A DNA stretch of 64,000 nt, taken from contig NC_135565.1 of assembly GCF_964340395.1 (NCBI RefSeq), positions 4,174,142 to 4,238,141 of the forward strand. Reading direction: 5' to 3'. Position 1 is the stretch's first letter, and each line of letters begins with the position of its first letter. Shown here one piece after another: positions 12,201 to 27,200 of this stretch. Source of the stretch: Glandiceps talaboti. Taxonomy: Eukaryota; Hemichordata; Enteropneusta; Spengelidae. The translations under genes and the position numbers were made by a program. Under the pieces are notes generated by a model, which worked only from the letters and a program-made list of their open reading frames with translations, searched no databases and was not told the DNA's origin.

Positions 12201-15200
12201 TAGTATGGGTATAGCCCTGTTTTCGAAGTCTGATGAGAAAAATAACAACCTATGAGTTCATGTTGTTTGATAAAAATTTGGATGATAAACGAGATTTAAT
12301 ACATTGGCTTCATTGATTTGAACCAATCAGTGTGGAGATGGCATTGATTCGAACCAATCAGTGTGGAGATGGCATTGATTTGAACCAATCAGTGTGGAGA
12401 TGGCATTGATTTGAACCAATCAGTGTGGAGATGGCATTGATTTGAACCAATCAGTGTGGAGATGGCATTGATTTGAACCAATCAGTGTGGAGATGGCATT
12501 GATTCGAACCAATCAGTGTGGAGATGGCATTGATTTGAACCAATCAGTGTGGAGATGGCATTGATTTGAACCAATCAGTGTGGAGATGGCATTGATTTGA
12601 ACCAATCAATGTGGAGATGGCATTGATTCGAACCAATCAGTGTGGAGATGGCATTGATTTGAACCAATCAGTGTGGAGATGGCATTGATTTGAACCAATC
12701 AGTGTGGAGATGGCATTGATTTGAACCAATCAGTGTGGAGATGGCATTGATTCGAACCAATCAGTGTGGAGATGGCATTGATTCAAACTTAAGCGGAAGT
12801 GATGTACGAGATTTGCTAACCACTGAACTGCCATTAAAAGTATTACAATAAGGATAGAAGAAGCTAATCTCATATGTTAAGTTTTGCCAAACTTCAGATC
12901 AATGCTAACTCAATACATTTTATATCCAAGTTTTTATCAAACAAAGTGAATCCACAACGTATCCTCCCCAGTTAAAAACACTTTTAGAATATATTCCCTG
13001 ATTTGACTGTACTGAGGATATATTGCTTATACTTACCATTTTTGGGGTTTCACAGACTAAGTAGTGTAAGATTGTATATTGGACATAAATAGTCTGTTAC
13101 TAGGTACTAACTATGACTACATGTACATTACCCTTCAGCTTTAGAGATACTTTTGGAGCCTTTATTGAGGTCATATCACCTACTTACTACTACTGGGGGA
13201 ATCACACACAGGATTGTTCGTATACATTGGAACTACATATACATGTTAACTTAGTATACTACATTGCAGTGTGCATATTAGTACTAATTATTAGTGCAAG
13301 GGTATATTGTTGTCTGGTACTATATACTCATTGTACATCTTCCTTCTTTGGGTATACTACATTGCAGTATGCATATTAGTACTATTAGTGCTAGGGTATA
13401 TTGCTATCTGGTACTATACACTCTAGTACATCTTCCTTCTTTGGGTATATACAATATGTACATTGCAGTATGGATGCCAACACAGTATCCAATCATCACT
13501 AACCTCATCTAGCTCAATGAGAAATCATGAAGCAATTGTTGTTCATGCAAACAAGTAATTGAAAATGACATAGTCCCCGCTATGATTGGGTTTTAAGGAA
13601 CTGGCAGTTTATGTTGTCATTTTCAAACCTGGTTAATGTTGTTTGGCCTCATATGGTTGTTTTTGATATCACTACTCTGTTCAAGAATGTCTGAGTTACA
13701 TTGGCTTTGGACATGAAAACTGTGCCAACAAAATGGCTTGCGGGCAGCCATATTGGATTGTATCAAGACGAAAATGGATATGCACATGTATGTCACAGAA
13801 CACTGTGCTAATACCAACTTTAAATGAGATCTGTTCAAGCATGTCTGAGTTATGGCTTTGGACATGGAAAATTCGCAAACAAAATGGCTGCCAGGCAGCC
13901 ATATTGGATCGTATCACGACAACAATGGATTTGCACATGTATGTCATAGAACACTGTCCTAATACCAACTTTTAATGAGATCTGTTCAAGCATGTTTGAG
14001 TTATGGCTTTGGACATGAAATATTCGCAAACAAAATGGCTGCTAGGTGGCCATATTGGATCGTATCATAAAACATGTTGACGTGCATATGTATGCCATAG
14101 TATGTTGCCCCTGTACCAAGTTTGAAAAAAATCGGTCCAGGCATCTCCAAGAAACGGCTACGGACGGACGGACGGACACATGCACGCACGGACAGACGGA
14201 ACCCAATCCATAAGTCCCCGTCCGGACTTCGTCTGGCGGGGACTAATGAGTAAACCTCCAACTGTTAGAATGATATAGACAATGGAAAAATAGCATCCTG
14301 AACTGACAAATATACCATATTTGGATATTATGCAGGGGTTTCATTAAGTTTTAAAGTAGGGGGAGAAATGATAATAGTAGGCGGAGAAGTGCACGCAGAG
14401 CGTGCACCTCGCCTGCTATGCAGGCGCGGGGGGTGGGTTTGGGAGGGGGGTGTCCCCCCTCCCATGGTGAAATTTTTTTGAAAAACAGAAACCTTTCAGA
14501 GGCCATTTAGAGCATCTTTCAGAAGTACAGACACCATTAATTATACATTGTCATTTACTGGTTAAATATTCAATTTAGAAAAAATAACACGTCAGGTTTC
14601 CTCTGAAGAAAATTTGTGTTATGTGATTTATTGGTAGGTTTTGAAAATTCTTAAAACTGTCGGTGTAATTCCATGAACTTGGCGAGCCCACTGTTAGTAA
14701 TTGTTTCGACTTATGCCTTCACTCAGTTCATGTTCAAAATGGTGGATTTTAGAGTACATGTATACATTACAACTCATAGCTATGGTGATAATTATGATAA
14801 ACATGAACACATTACCTTTATATTGGCCCTTTGATAGTTTAATGAAGCCTGTATCAAGCAAAGACCTCTGGTTCAAAATAAACTTTTTTAGTTGGTAGTC
14901 ACTTTGACTACCACTTTTTAAAACTGGTAGTCAACAGGGAAGATTTGGAAGTCATTTTTTTTCAGCATTTAATAATTTATGCATAAACAAAACATTAAGT
15001 AATAAACGTTCCAGTTTTTTCATGAAATTAGTGACATTCATATTATGCAAACATTTGACCTGTCCTAAAATACTACATATAATATACTATTATCATAGTA
15101 AGTAAATATCATATAAATGATTATTGTGTGTACCAACCTCTCATTTTGCAATGTCGACTTGGAAACCTCAAACTGGCACCAATTTTGGCATAAACACTTA

Positions 15201-18200
15201 CATAATAAATACACACATGTTTTACATCCATTCATCAAGTTCAGTCACAGACACACATGTATACATGTACAACCCCCCCCCCCCCCACAAACACACACAC
15301 ACCAAACAGTTACTGGCCTCAAACATATATACAGGACGACTGAGAGATTGACAAAAATAAACTTCAAAACACTAACTAAATCGCTAGTCACACACCATAA
15401 TTACGTACTTTCCATGTTGTAGTTTATTTCACTGAATCACCAACAGGGTGAAGTGTAGAGTTTACACGTAATGATTAGTGGCTCATTCCATTTTGGGTGT
15501 GTGGGTTGGTTGTCAAACTTATAACACAAATGCTCTCAAATCTGAGCATTTATGCTATTTATTATTATTTACTTTGTAAACGATAAAACGTCATACGATA
15601 AAAAATACACAAGGTCACCATCCATTTCAGTTTCCCTTAGATTAAAAAATAACATGCTATGATCCAACCCTAGAGAGAAATGGTATGCGCCAAGTCACGT
15701 CCCTCAAATCTTATCTGTTACTATCTATAAACACAGGAAGTCATTCTGATTATGTCTAGGATTTGTCTCCTCAGCTAAGGGCTTCGATAAACGACGTAAA
15801 TTTTCATCCTTCCACTAAATTGAGGTATCATAGTATTGAATGAATAGTTGTAAAATACTATTATATTCGCGATTAGTGGTGGGAGAATGATTTTATTCCG
15901 TATATTTTCCTAAGTTTTGTATCATTTTGATCGCAACTGTGTGACATGGAAAAGACAATGAAACAGTCATGAAATCAATAGAGTGTTGCGTTTGACGTTT
16001 GATCACATCTAAGCTACATGTATTTTGTTTATTTCACCAAGCCATTGTCATTGCATGTTCTTGGACAGCGGTATCAAACTAAGTCAAAGGTCATAATCTT
16101 TTGTCACACGATGTATTTCTTACGAAGAGTTTATAGCAGTTTTGTAGTCTGAAAATCATTCTTTTATGACCATTACATTACAAAGCAGTCTTTGATTAAA
16201 TTTCACGTCATTTCTGTCATCATCTCGAAAAATGTAGCCGGAGAAATGACAAGAGTAGGCGGGTATTTTCTCCGGCGTCCGGCATATAATGAAACCCCTG
16301 ATTATGTAACTGCCCCAATAATAAGTTAAACTAACTTATGATTGGGTAGAATTTTGTGATTGATTAACAAAGACATGATGTCAATGACTGTGTGGGTGGC
16401 TTTGATTGAATTTGAAATTTCATCTCGGGACCTCATTGAGCTAGACGTAAAGAGAGATCTTGAGATTTGATGATGGATAGCACTAGACTATATACTTACA
16501 TAGTGGTTTGTAATTTGTATATTTAGTACATTAGTGCACAGTATCAGACTAGTTAGTACTAAGTATGTACTCACATGTTTTCTGGGATTAAATGAGGGGT
16601 CAGTATCATGCCTGCCTGGTCTGAAGTTAGAATAGGATTGGCTTGATGGTTTGAGATGAACCTTCATGGAGGTTGTGAAGTTTTCAAACCCTTCTGAGTC
16701 GGTATCTTTGTCGTCGGGTTCTTTTGGCGTGAACTGTGAGCATGATGGAGATGTTATGAAGACAGAAAGCAAATGAGATGGCAAGTGTGTAACAGTGATA
16801 CTAGATTGTACAATACAGTTGTCAGGGGAGCTCAGATAGTCTGTGGTACAGATGTAAAGATAGACCACAGAGCTCAATCAACAGCTGTATTTTTTAATAC
16901 ATTCCAACATGTACATGTCTTATTAACAGCTCCATTCTCTCACAACACTGTCATTTACCCAAAGATCCGTCTTTTTTCCTACACCATCTTTGTTTTCCTA
17001 TAACTGTTCTTTATCAATTATCAGTACACCCTATCCTTATTGGATATTCCTATCCCTGTCCTTCCCAATTCCAGTTTTTCCTGTCTTTCCATTATCACAG
17101 AGCCCTGTCTCCTGTACATACTTTTACACATGTTTACTAATCCCTCCACTATCTTGAAACACTACATGGACCAGACTGGAAACAAGTCTTTGACTTTGTG
17201 GGGTATTATTAAAGTCATTCAACAATTGGTACCTGTTTTTAATTTATATATCTGTTCTCTCTCTCTGTCTGTCTATCTGTTGATTTACTGAAATAAACTA
17301 TCCAATCTAAATCTACTTTAATCTTAGACTAACGATCTTTTCTCATAACTCTAACAAACAAATATTGTTACATTGTTTTTAACCACAAATAATCAATTCA
17401 TTGCCACCCTGACCATTGTTGGAGGTTTTTTTTATCAGTAGCTCCAGATTAGGTATTACAATAACCACAGATAATCCCATAGTCATTTGCATCTGAGCAT
17501 GCTCAGTCTGGATTGCAAAGTCCCTATTCCTGATGTATACACTGTTGATGTATCCTTTCACTCCCAATGTTCACACAGCCCTGTTCTTTTCGTATAGTTC
17601 TACCTTTATAGCAAAATATAGACTGCTGATAAGATGTTGATAAGTTGATTAAATTTTACTGCTAATTTGAGATATGGTGCTGGGTTTCTGGTAGTATTTT
17701 AATGTGTCTGGTACATTTTTACAATGTATTGATCGTAACGGTGTGACCGCTACCGAGTAATATAAATGTGTCAATGTCACACTTGTGAACGTTTGTCTAG
17801 GGGGAGAGGGAAGGAGGTTTGGCCAAAATGAATGAAGCTCGTTTATTTAGCTTGTGTAACATTGTGCAATTGTCACTTTAATACTCAGTGAATTCCTGTT
17901 GCATACACTGTTGCTCAACTGTCAACATTACCTTTACCTATCTCTATCAAATGTAGGTGAATTCAGTCGAGTATGGGCTATTAACAAGACAGACGTACAT
18001 GATTTGGAATGCATTCAATGTGAATTGAAACTATACCATCACTGTCACACAATTACAAATGGGGCTTAAATATGCAGTAACACAGACTGTAAGATACACT
18101 GTGTCATACTGCCCTCTATGGTCTGATCTTTCTTGTGAAAGGGTTGGTCAGTGTGTGAGGGCGCCCTGACTCAGTGTATCTTACAGACTACAGAAACACA

Positions 18201-21200
18201 CAGGAGAAGCAATAAATGCAAAGTGATCCAAAGATACAAATTCTTGAAAATTGACTTAATTATGGTTTTGATGGCAAGTAATTGGTATGATTTGCAAATG
18301 TCATTAAAAATGACTCTTTGCAGATAGTTTGACTTGACAAAATTGACAAAAAGGGTTTGATTGCGGCTGTAGTATGGGGGATACTCAGGTACATGAGTTA
18401 ATGGGAATCAGGTATGGGTTAATGTTGTAGGGTGGGGGAGGGGGTCAAACCAACACTTAGTTAATACTGTTACTGAAATAGGAACTGGTTTTATGTGCAA
18501 ATTTGAATATTACTCTGGTTTGTATAGGTTTGACTGACTCCAACTAAAACTATTAAGGCAACATGTTGACGTTAATCCATCAACAGACTTGATGTAGGGT
18601 GGCATATGTATGTCATTGTGTAAGCATATGTGTATGTCACTGTGTAAGCATATGTGTGTGTCACTGTGTAAGCATATGTGTGTGTCACTGTGTAAGCATA
18701 TGTGTGTGTCACTGTGTATATAAGCATATGTGTGTGTCACTGTGTAAGCATATGTGTGTGTCACTGTGTAAGCATATGTGTGTCACTGTGTAAGCATATG
18801 TGTGTCACTGTGTAAGTATATGTGTGTGTCACTGTGTAAGCATGTGTGTGTGTCACTAGCATGTGTGTCACTGTAAGCATATGTCACTGTGTAAGCATGT
18901 GTGTGTCACTGTGTAAGCATATATGTGTGTCACTGTGTAAGCATGTGTGTCACTGTGTAAGCATATATGTGTGTCACTGTGTAAGCATGTGTGTGTGTCA
19001 CTGTAGTGTGTGTCACTGTAAGCATGTGTCACTGTAAGCATGTGTGTCACTGTAAGCATGTGTGTGTGTCACTGTGTAAGCATATGTGTCACTGTAAGCA
19101 TATGTGTATGTCACTGTGTAAGCTAGCATATATGTGTGTTACTGTGTAAGCATGTGTCACTGTGTAAGCATATGTGTATGTCACTGTGTAAGTATATGTG
19201 TGTGTCACTGTGTAAGTATGTATGTCACTGTATAATCTACTCTTACCAGTTTAGCCAATTCTACTTCCTTTTCAATTTCCTGTCTCTGTAAGTCCCACTG
19301 TTGTTGAACCGTCAGACTTTCTTCTTGAACTGCATCAGTGGTCGCTTTCTTCTTCTCCTTCTCTAACTGTTCTTGCTGCAGACTTAAAGCCAACAGCTCC
19401 TGTGCAATGAGTTCTGATTCATCATCCAGATCGATAGATACCTGACTTGTTGTACTGTCAGGTCGTTTCTGTGGTTGTGCCATGAATAAATCTTTCCATT
19501 TTTCATCAGCTTTTCTTTTCTCTTCATCTTCTTTCTTTTTCTCATCCTCTGTTTTACTGGCAAATACTTTGGTCCTTTTAATGTGCATAGCTTTCTCTTC
19601 TTCTCTCTTTCTATCAGCTTCAGCCCTGAAAATATATCATATATTTTTTTTCCAATATTTTTTTGGTTGAAACAACTTTATCTTTTAGTCTACATTTCAA
19701 TAAGTTAAATATATTGTACATGCTACAGTGGAAACCGGGGTTTCTGCTTACTAAGATAAAAACAACTTTGTTGTCTAATATAGTTGAATAATTACATGAG
19801 TGGGAGATAGCTGTGCTTCAGTTGAGTGGATGTAATCACCCTGTAATCAAGATGGTGTAAATACTGGAATTCTTCAAAGTCCATACTGCAAAATTATTGA
19901 AGTCATCGAAAACATCACCCTACCGTGATTATTAAAAACATTAATGTCTGGGGTGCTACTTATTATTTTTGATAAATGTATCACATTAGAGAACGCTATT
20001 TATTTGATAAATGTATCACACTACAGGCTGCTATTGATTTGACATGTGTACAACACCAGAGGGTGCTATTTATTTGATAAATGTATCGGGAAGTGGAGCT
20101 GACATTTTTTAACGGAGCTGTTATAATGAATATATAAACCATTCTACCTATCCATATCCAGTCTCAGTTGTTTTTCTCTTTCTCTTCTCAGTGCCTCTTC
20201 TCGTAGGTTTTTCAACTCGGCTTGTTCAGATTCACGTTCTCTGTCTCTCTCTGCTCTCCTGAACCTGTTTGGTTTGGCATATATCTCAAAGTCTGCCTAA
20301 AAAATTATTACAGGAGAAATAAAGCTGGCTTGGTGTTTCACTCACGGCAAAGATAGACACAATTCAACTCTAGACTAACAATAACAGAGACACAACACAA
20401 CACACATTGAAAAGTGGTAAGCACTGCTATTTGTTTACAGTATAGTACAACTAGAAACAGGCTAGTGGTGAAAAATACACATTGATTTCATGATTTTAAT
20501 GACTTCAATTGTTTACACTTTAACTGATAATCAACAAGGTAACTTGTCTACTTCTACACCCCCAGCTGTGTGCGGCACATCATCTAAAATTGTTTCTTTT
20601 GCTGTCTATACGTTTAACAAACATTGTGTATTATTGTGTCTCTCGGATGAACACAGCAGTTAACATCAACATTATTAACATATATGCCAAAATTATGAAA
20701 ATTTGTTAATCAACAGGTTGATGATGCACATGCAGATAGTGAAGAAAAAATGAAATCACAGATCTAAAATATAGTCAAACTGTTGTTTTTTTAATTATGC
20801 CTATGGGGTAAAAATCCATTTTAAGTAAGATTGGCGCTAAGAGAGAAGAGACATGACAACATTGAGTCATGTATTTCTCATACGAATTGAGTTCAATGAT
20901 GGCATTATAGCCAGCAAACACACATTCAAGAATATGGCAATTTTATTTTATAAATGCAACAAGTATTTGTATTAATAACTTTTAGATTGTGCTACAAAAT
21001 AGCAGAATTAACATGAAGCAATATTGTATTGCATTGAATTTATTGTAGTTTTAGTATTGTATTTTGCAATGCATTGTAGTTTTAGTATGGTATTGTACAG
21101 TGTATTGTAGTTTTAGTATGGTATTGTACAGTGTATTGTAGTTTTAGTATGGTATTGTACAGTGTATTGTAGTTTTAGTATGGTATTGTACAGTGCATTG

Positions 21201-24200
21201 TAGTTTTAGTATGGTATTGTACAGTGTATTGTAGTTTTAGTATGTATTTTGCAATGCATTGTAGTTTTAGTATGGTATTGTACAATGCATTGTAGTTTTA
21301 GTATGGTATTGTACAGTGTATTGTAGTTTTAGTATGGTATTGTACAATGCATTGTAGTTTTAGTATGGTATTGTACAATGCATTGTAGTTTTAGTATGGT
21401 ATTGTACAGTGTATTGTAGTTTTAGTATGGTATTGTACAGTGTATTGTAGTTTTAGTATGGTATTGTACAATGCATTGTAGTTTTAGTATGGTATTGTAC
21501 AATGCATTGTAGTTTTAGTATGGTATTGTAAAGTGTATTGTAGTTTTAGTATGGTATTGTACAATGTATTGTAGTTTTAGTATGGTATTGTAAAGTGTAT
21601 TGTAGTTTTAGTATGGTATTGTACAATGTATTGTAGTTTTAGTATGGTATTGTACAGTGTATTGTAGTTTTAGTATGTATTGTACAGTGTATTGTAGTTT
21701 TAGTATGGTATTGTACAATGCATTGTAGTTTTAGTATGGTATTGTACAATGCATTGTAGTTTTAGTATGGTATTGTACAGTGTATTGTAGTTTTAGTATG
21801 GTATTGTACAGTGTATTGTAGTTTTAGTATGTATTGTACAGTGTATTGTAGTTTTAGTATGGTATTGTACAATGCATTGTAGTTTTAGTATGGTATTGTA
21901 CAATGCATTGTAGTTTTAGTATGGTATTGTACAGTGTATTGTAGTTTTAGTATGGTATTGTACAGTGCATTGTAGTTTTAGTATGGTATTGTACAGTGTA
22001 TTGTAGTTTTAGTATGTATTTTGCAATGCATTGTAGTTTTAGTATGGTGTTGTACAATGCATTGTAGTTTTAGTATGGTATTGTACAGTGTATTGTAGTT
22101 TTAGTATGGTATTGTACAATGCATTGTAGTTTTAGTATGGTATTGTACAATGCATTGTAGTTTTAGTATGGTATTGTACAGTGTATTGTAGTTTTAGTAT
22201 GGTATTGTACAGTGTATTGTAGTTTTAGTATGGTATTGTACAATGCATTGTAGTTTTAGTATGGTATTGTACAATGCATTGTAGTTTTAGTATGGTATTG
22301 TAAAGTGTATTGTAGTTTTAGTATGGTATTGTACAATGTATTGTAGTTTTAGTATGGTATTGTACAATGTATTGTAGTTTTAGTATGGTATTGTACAATG
22401 CATTGTAGTTTTAGTATGGTATTGTACAATGCATTGTAGTTTTAGTATGGTATTGTACAGTGTATTGTAGTTTTAGTATGGTATTGTACAATGCATTGTA
22501 GTTTTAGTATGGTATTGTACAATGCATTGTAGTTTTAGTATGGTATTGTACAGTGTATTGTAGTTTTAGTATGGTATTGTACAGTGTATTGTAGTTTTAG
22601 TATGGTATTGTACAATGCATTGTAGTTTTAGTATGGTATTGTACAGTGCATTGTAGTTTTAGTATGGTATTGTACAGTGTATTGTAGTTTTAGTATGGTA
22701 TTGTACAATGCATTGTAGTTTTAGTATGGTATTGTACAGTGTATTGTAGTTTTAGTATGGTATTGTACAGTGTATTGTAGTTTTAGTATGGTATTGTACA
22801 ATGCATTGTAGTTTTAGTATGGTATTGTACAGTGTATTGTAGTTTTAGTATGTATTGTACAATGCATTGTAGTTTTAGTATGGTATTGTACAGTGTATTG
22901 TAGTTTTAGTATGGTATTGTACAATGCATTGTAGTTTTAGTAAGGTATTGTACAATGCATTGTAGTTTTAGTATGGTATTGTACAGTGCATTGTAGTTTT
23001 AGTATGGTATTGTACAATGCATTGTAGTTTTAGTAAGGTATTGTACAGTGTATTGTAGTTTTAGTATGTATTGTACAGTGTATTGTAGTTTTAGTATGGT
23101 ATTGTACAGTGTATTGTAGTTTTAGTATGGTATTGTACAATGCATTGTAGTTTTAGTATGGTATTGTACAGTGTATTGTAGTTTTAGTATGGTATTGTAC
23201 AATGCATTGTAGTTTTAGTATGGTATTGTACAATACATTGTAGTTTTAGTAAGGTATTGTACAGTGTATTGTAGTTTTAGTATGTATTGTACAGTGTATT
23301 GTAGTTTTAGTATGGTATTGTACAGTGTATTGTAGTTTTAGTATGGTATTGTACAATGCATTGTAGTTTTAGTATGGTATTGTACAATGCATTGTAGTTT
23401 TAGTATGGTATTGTACAGTGTATTGTAGTTTTAGTATGGTATTGTACAATGCATTGTAGTTTTAGTATGGTATTGTACAGTGTATTGTAGTTTTAGTATG
23501 GTATTGTACAATGCATTGTAGTTTTAGTATGGTATTGTACAGTGTATTGTAGTTTTAGTATGGTATTGTACAATGCATTGTAGTTTTAGTATGGTATTGT
23601 ACAGTGTATTGTAGTTTTAGTATGGTATTGTACAGTGCATTGTAGTTTTAGTATGGTATTGTACAGTGCATTGTAGTTTTAGTATGGTATTGTACAATGC
23701 ATTGTAGTTTTAGTATGGTATTGTACAGTGCATTGTAGTTTTAGTATGGTATTGTACAATGCATTGTAGTTTTAGTATGGTATTGTACAGTGTATTGTAG
23801 TTTTAGTATGGTATTGTACAATGCATTGTAGTTTTAGTATGGTATTGTACAGTGCATTGTAGTTTTAGTATGGTATTGTACAGTGCATTGTAGTTTTAGT
23901 ATGGTATTGTACAGTGCATTGTAGTTTTAGTATGGTATTGTACAGTGTATTGTAGTTTTAGTATGGTATTGTACAGTGTATTGTAGTTTTAGTATGGTAC
24001 AATGTATTGTAGTTTAGTATTGTATTGTACATGACTTCACTGTATGAACAGGTGGCGTTTCCAGTACAGCCATGTATACGGAACCAGAAATGACACTTTT
24101 TATGTAGTGCTTTTGTATGGTAATGGGGAGTAAATACAGTGAGATTGTTATTAATCAAGGTAGATAAATCATATCTTACGAGTTGAGGAGAATTTCTTAA

Positions 24201-27200
24201 ATATGTGCTTTATATAAATTTATTGTATAAACTTACTGCTCCCTTCTTTAGAGTTATTGTCAGTTGTTTACTAGACTTCAACACAACAACTGCCTCAGCA
24301 TGGGTGATTCCTATAAAACTATTACCATTCACTTCAAGAATCTGGTCACCAGGCTGTAAACAAATATTTGAATAGTATCAATTTGGACAAAGAATGTACA
24401 CTATTTTAATAATTAGTTCTTGTATAAAGGATTCTAATTATTTATGAGTATTATTTTGTCTGTTCAGGTCGACATAACAAACTGTTCAATTGCTGGCTTT
24501 AACACTAGGTGACATAGTGGTAATGACGTGATCATACAGATGATGTAATTGGTATGCCCCCCTGTCTCTTTCCATGGTGTAGCCCCCTACATAGTGACTG
24601 TATACATATCACCACTTACCTTAATACCAATCTGTTCAGCCAATGAGTGTGGCATCACATACTGTATACATATCACCACTTACCTTAATACCAATCTGTT
24701 CAGCCAATGAGTGTGGCTTCACATACTGTATAAAGATTTCTGGTTGTCCTGGAGTACTAGCAATACTACAACCCAGTGTCATACCACCAACCAAGTTGAC
24801 ATACAGTTTACGAATGTTATCATCTTCACCATCTGCATTTTCAGCTTCATTGATCACATCCTCCTGAGAAAAAAAGGAAGATAATGTTATTAAGATTGAA
24901 GAATACTAACAAAATATACCTTACCTTAAAGGGCTATGTTTCAATCCTGGGTCACCACATTGATGTTATGTTAATTAGTTGCACCACAAGGATTACACAG
25001 GTTCAATGGTTATGTTCAGGATCAATTCGTTCTATAACTTTGTTTGACAACTGTTCTCCTCACCTAGTTCACTTTACATAATATTACCCTCGGTAATCGA
25101 GGCTTTGGTTTACCAAGATAGACACAAACTAAATTAATTGTCATGTCACCTAAGTGAAACACCAGGGTAACATGATTTGTATTCTACATAGATGTAGATA
25201 GATTACTGGTATTGGTTTCAAAGTTTAAGTCTCCAAGTTTAATTACTTCACTTAGTGTAGAGTAAAATACTTGAAGATTTTATGATCTACATGTATCTCA
25301 GTTGGATACTGACAAGAGGTCAATGCATATCACATCTAGCATAGAATGAAAATGTTTACATTGATATTGATAGATTACTAGAAATTGGTGTCCAATATTG
25401 TCACAACATGTGATGCAATAGGGACAGATGTTGTGAGTCAATGGATTTGACTGAATGAGTACAAGACAACTTTTTACAACCAGTTGTCTGCTTTCCTTGA
25501 CTAAGTCTTGCTTTCTTTTCAGATACATGCTCAACAATTTTGTGTTTGAATGAGTCCATGTAGATACATGCAAATAATAACTAATATGAAAGAAAACACA
25601 TGTTCAAAGTTGAATTACCTACATGTACTATCGTAGCAACCATATCATTCAAAAATACATGGGACTAGTACCAGTATTTCCAGACAAGGCAAGTACTAAG
25701 TGTGTGCACCCTGGTGTTTACTACTGATATTATCTCTAAGGCCTGGGATAAACGTTGAACTTCTCAAGTACTGAATCTAATTATTAGATTAGGTACATGA
25801 CAAATTCCACATGTATTGCAATTAGTTGCACCAATTAATATTAAATTCGACACAGACTGTTGAAAATAAGGACACAAGTGCGACGCGCAATAAGTATCAA
25901 ACTTTCACCATAACGAATCTAAAACAAAATAACCACAATTCAATGTGCTTGTCATGCACAATCTTGTCATTTTCAAACGTACTGGCAAAGTTCAACTCGT
26001 GTATCATTCTTGTGTTGAAATTAAGTTCATCTGTATTTCCAATGCTGAAGTAGCACACTTCAATGAAATTTCTGTCTTTCTTGATTGTGTATATCAACAG
26101 AATTCTCATCCAATCCGTATATGATTTTATCCCCTACGAAGTGTGTCATATTGTGTTTTTTGTAACTCAGTGTAATTTGGCCTTTTGGCCACAATGGCTG
26201 AGATTAATAAACCATTATTATTATAATTATTATTATTATCATTATATGCCACTAGACCCTCTAACCAGTTCGTTTTCATATTAAATTCAACATATTACAT
26301 TTGATGTCTATTCCGTGTCGTTTTTATTCTCTACTTGTGTCGACTTCATTACAATTAGATTAGGTACATGTGGTTTTTTAATGTTTATCACAGGCCTTAG
26401 AGTTAGTGTAACTTCAACAATGTCTGTCAGTGTTATGGCAAATGTAGAGACTATATAAGTTGGAAACCAATTCCAGTAATCTTACAATATATATGTACAC
26501 ATTGATCATTCTAGGCTCGATTGAATCAGCTGTAATGTTAATAAATACATACCAACATACTAGGAGCACTGCTCTGGACATACTTCCATGTCAGTGGATC
26601 ATTCTTTTTGTTCTTAATTGGTATCATGCCAACAGCTGTAATACAAATAGTGTAAGTATACATCAACTTGGTTAGATCAAATGATTTACATAGATAGAAT
26701 ATAACACACAAGGAGTTCAGCGTTTTAGTTGGGGGTTACACTTCATGACAAGTAGCATTTCTGGTTTTGTATACATGATAGTCAGACATGACAATGGAAA
26801 TGTGGCATTTCGGGATTTTTGCAATTCTGTTGTGTGACCGTCATGTATACGGAACTGGAAATGGCACCCTTTAATACAGTATTAGTTGGTTGGTTTGTTT
26901 GTTGCTTGGTTGTTGGGTTATTGTGTGATTGGTAGGTTAGTTGGATGGGTGGGTGGTTGGTTTGTTGGTATCAAGGAAATCAACAAGAGAAAGTCCACTT
27001 TCAAACCACGTGCAAACTTCTCTGTTCTGACTGCTTAGTTTACAAACTGTACTTACTCTTGACATTGAAGGTTACAAATCTCTTGGAGGGGATTAGTACT
27101 TACTATTGATTTTGAGGGTTACAAATCTCTTGGAGTGGATTACTGTACTTACTCTTGACTTTGAGTGTTACAAATCTCTTGGAGTGGATTAGTACTTACT

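Noticed and set aside
13100-13512. Two short overlapping plus-strand frames of hydrophobic composition
   Set aside because: Arise from a ~98-bp direct duplication with no other support.
14001-14261. 86-residue minus-strand frame
   Set aside because: Lies within the TA-flanked MITE and reads its GGAC repeats; non-coding.
21034-24022. CRISPR array
   Set aside because: Regular 31-bp repeats, but with no unique spacers; a eukaryotic intronic satellite.
24636-24683. Extended exon 7 using the distal donor
   Set aside because: Reading through GTAAGT gives [15 protein letters not shown] and a stop, which destroys PDZ2; the proximal donor keeps the conserved frame into [10 protein letters not shown].
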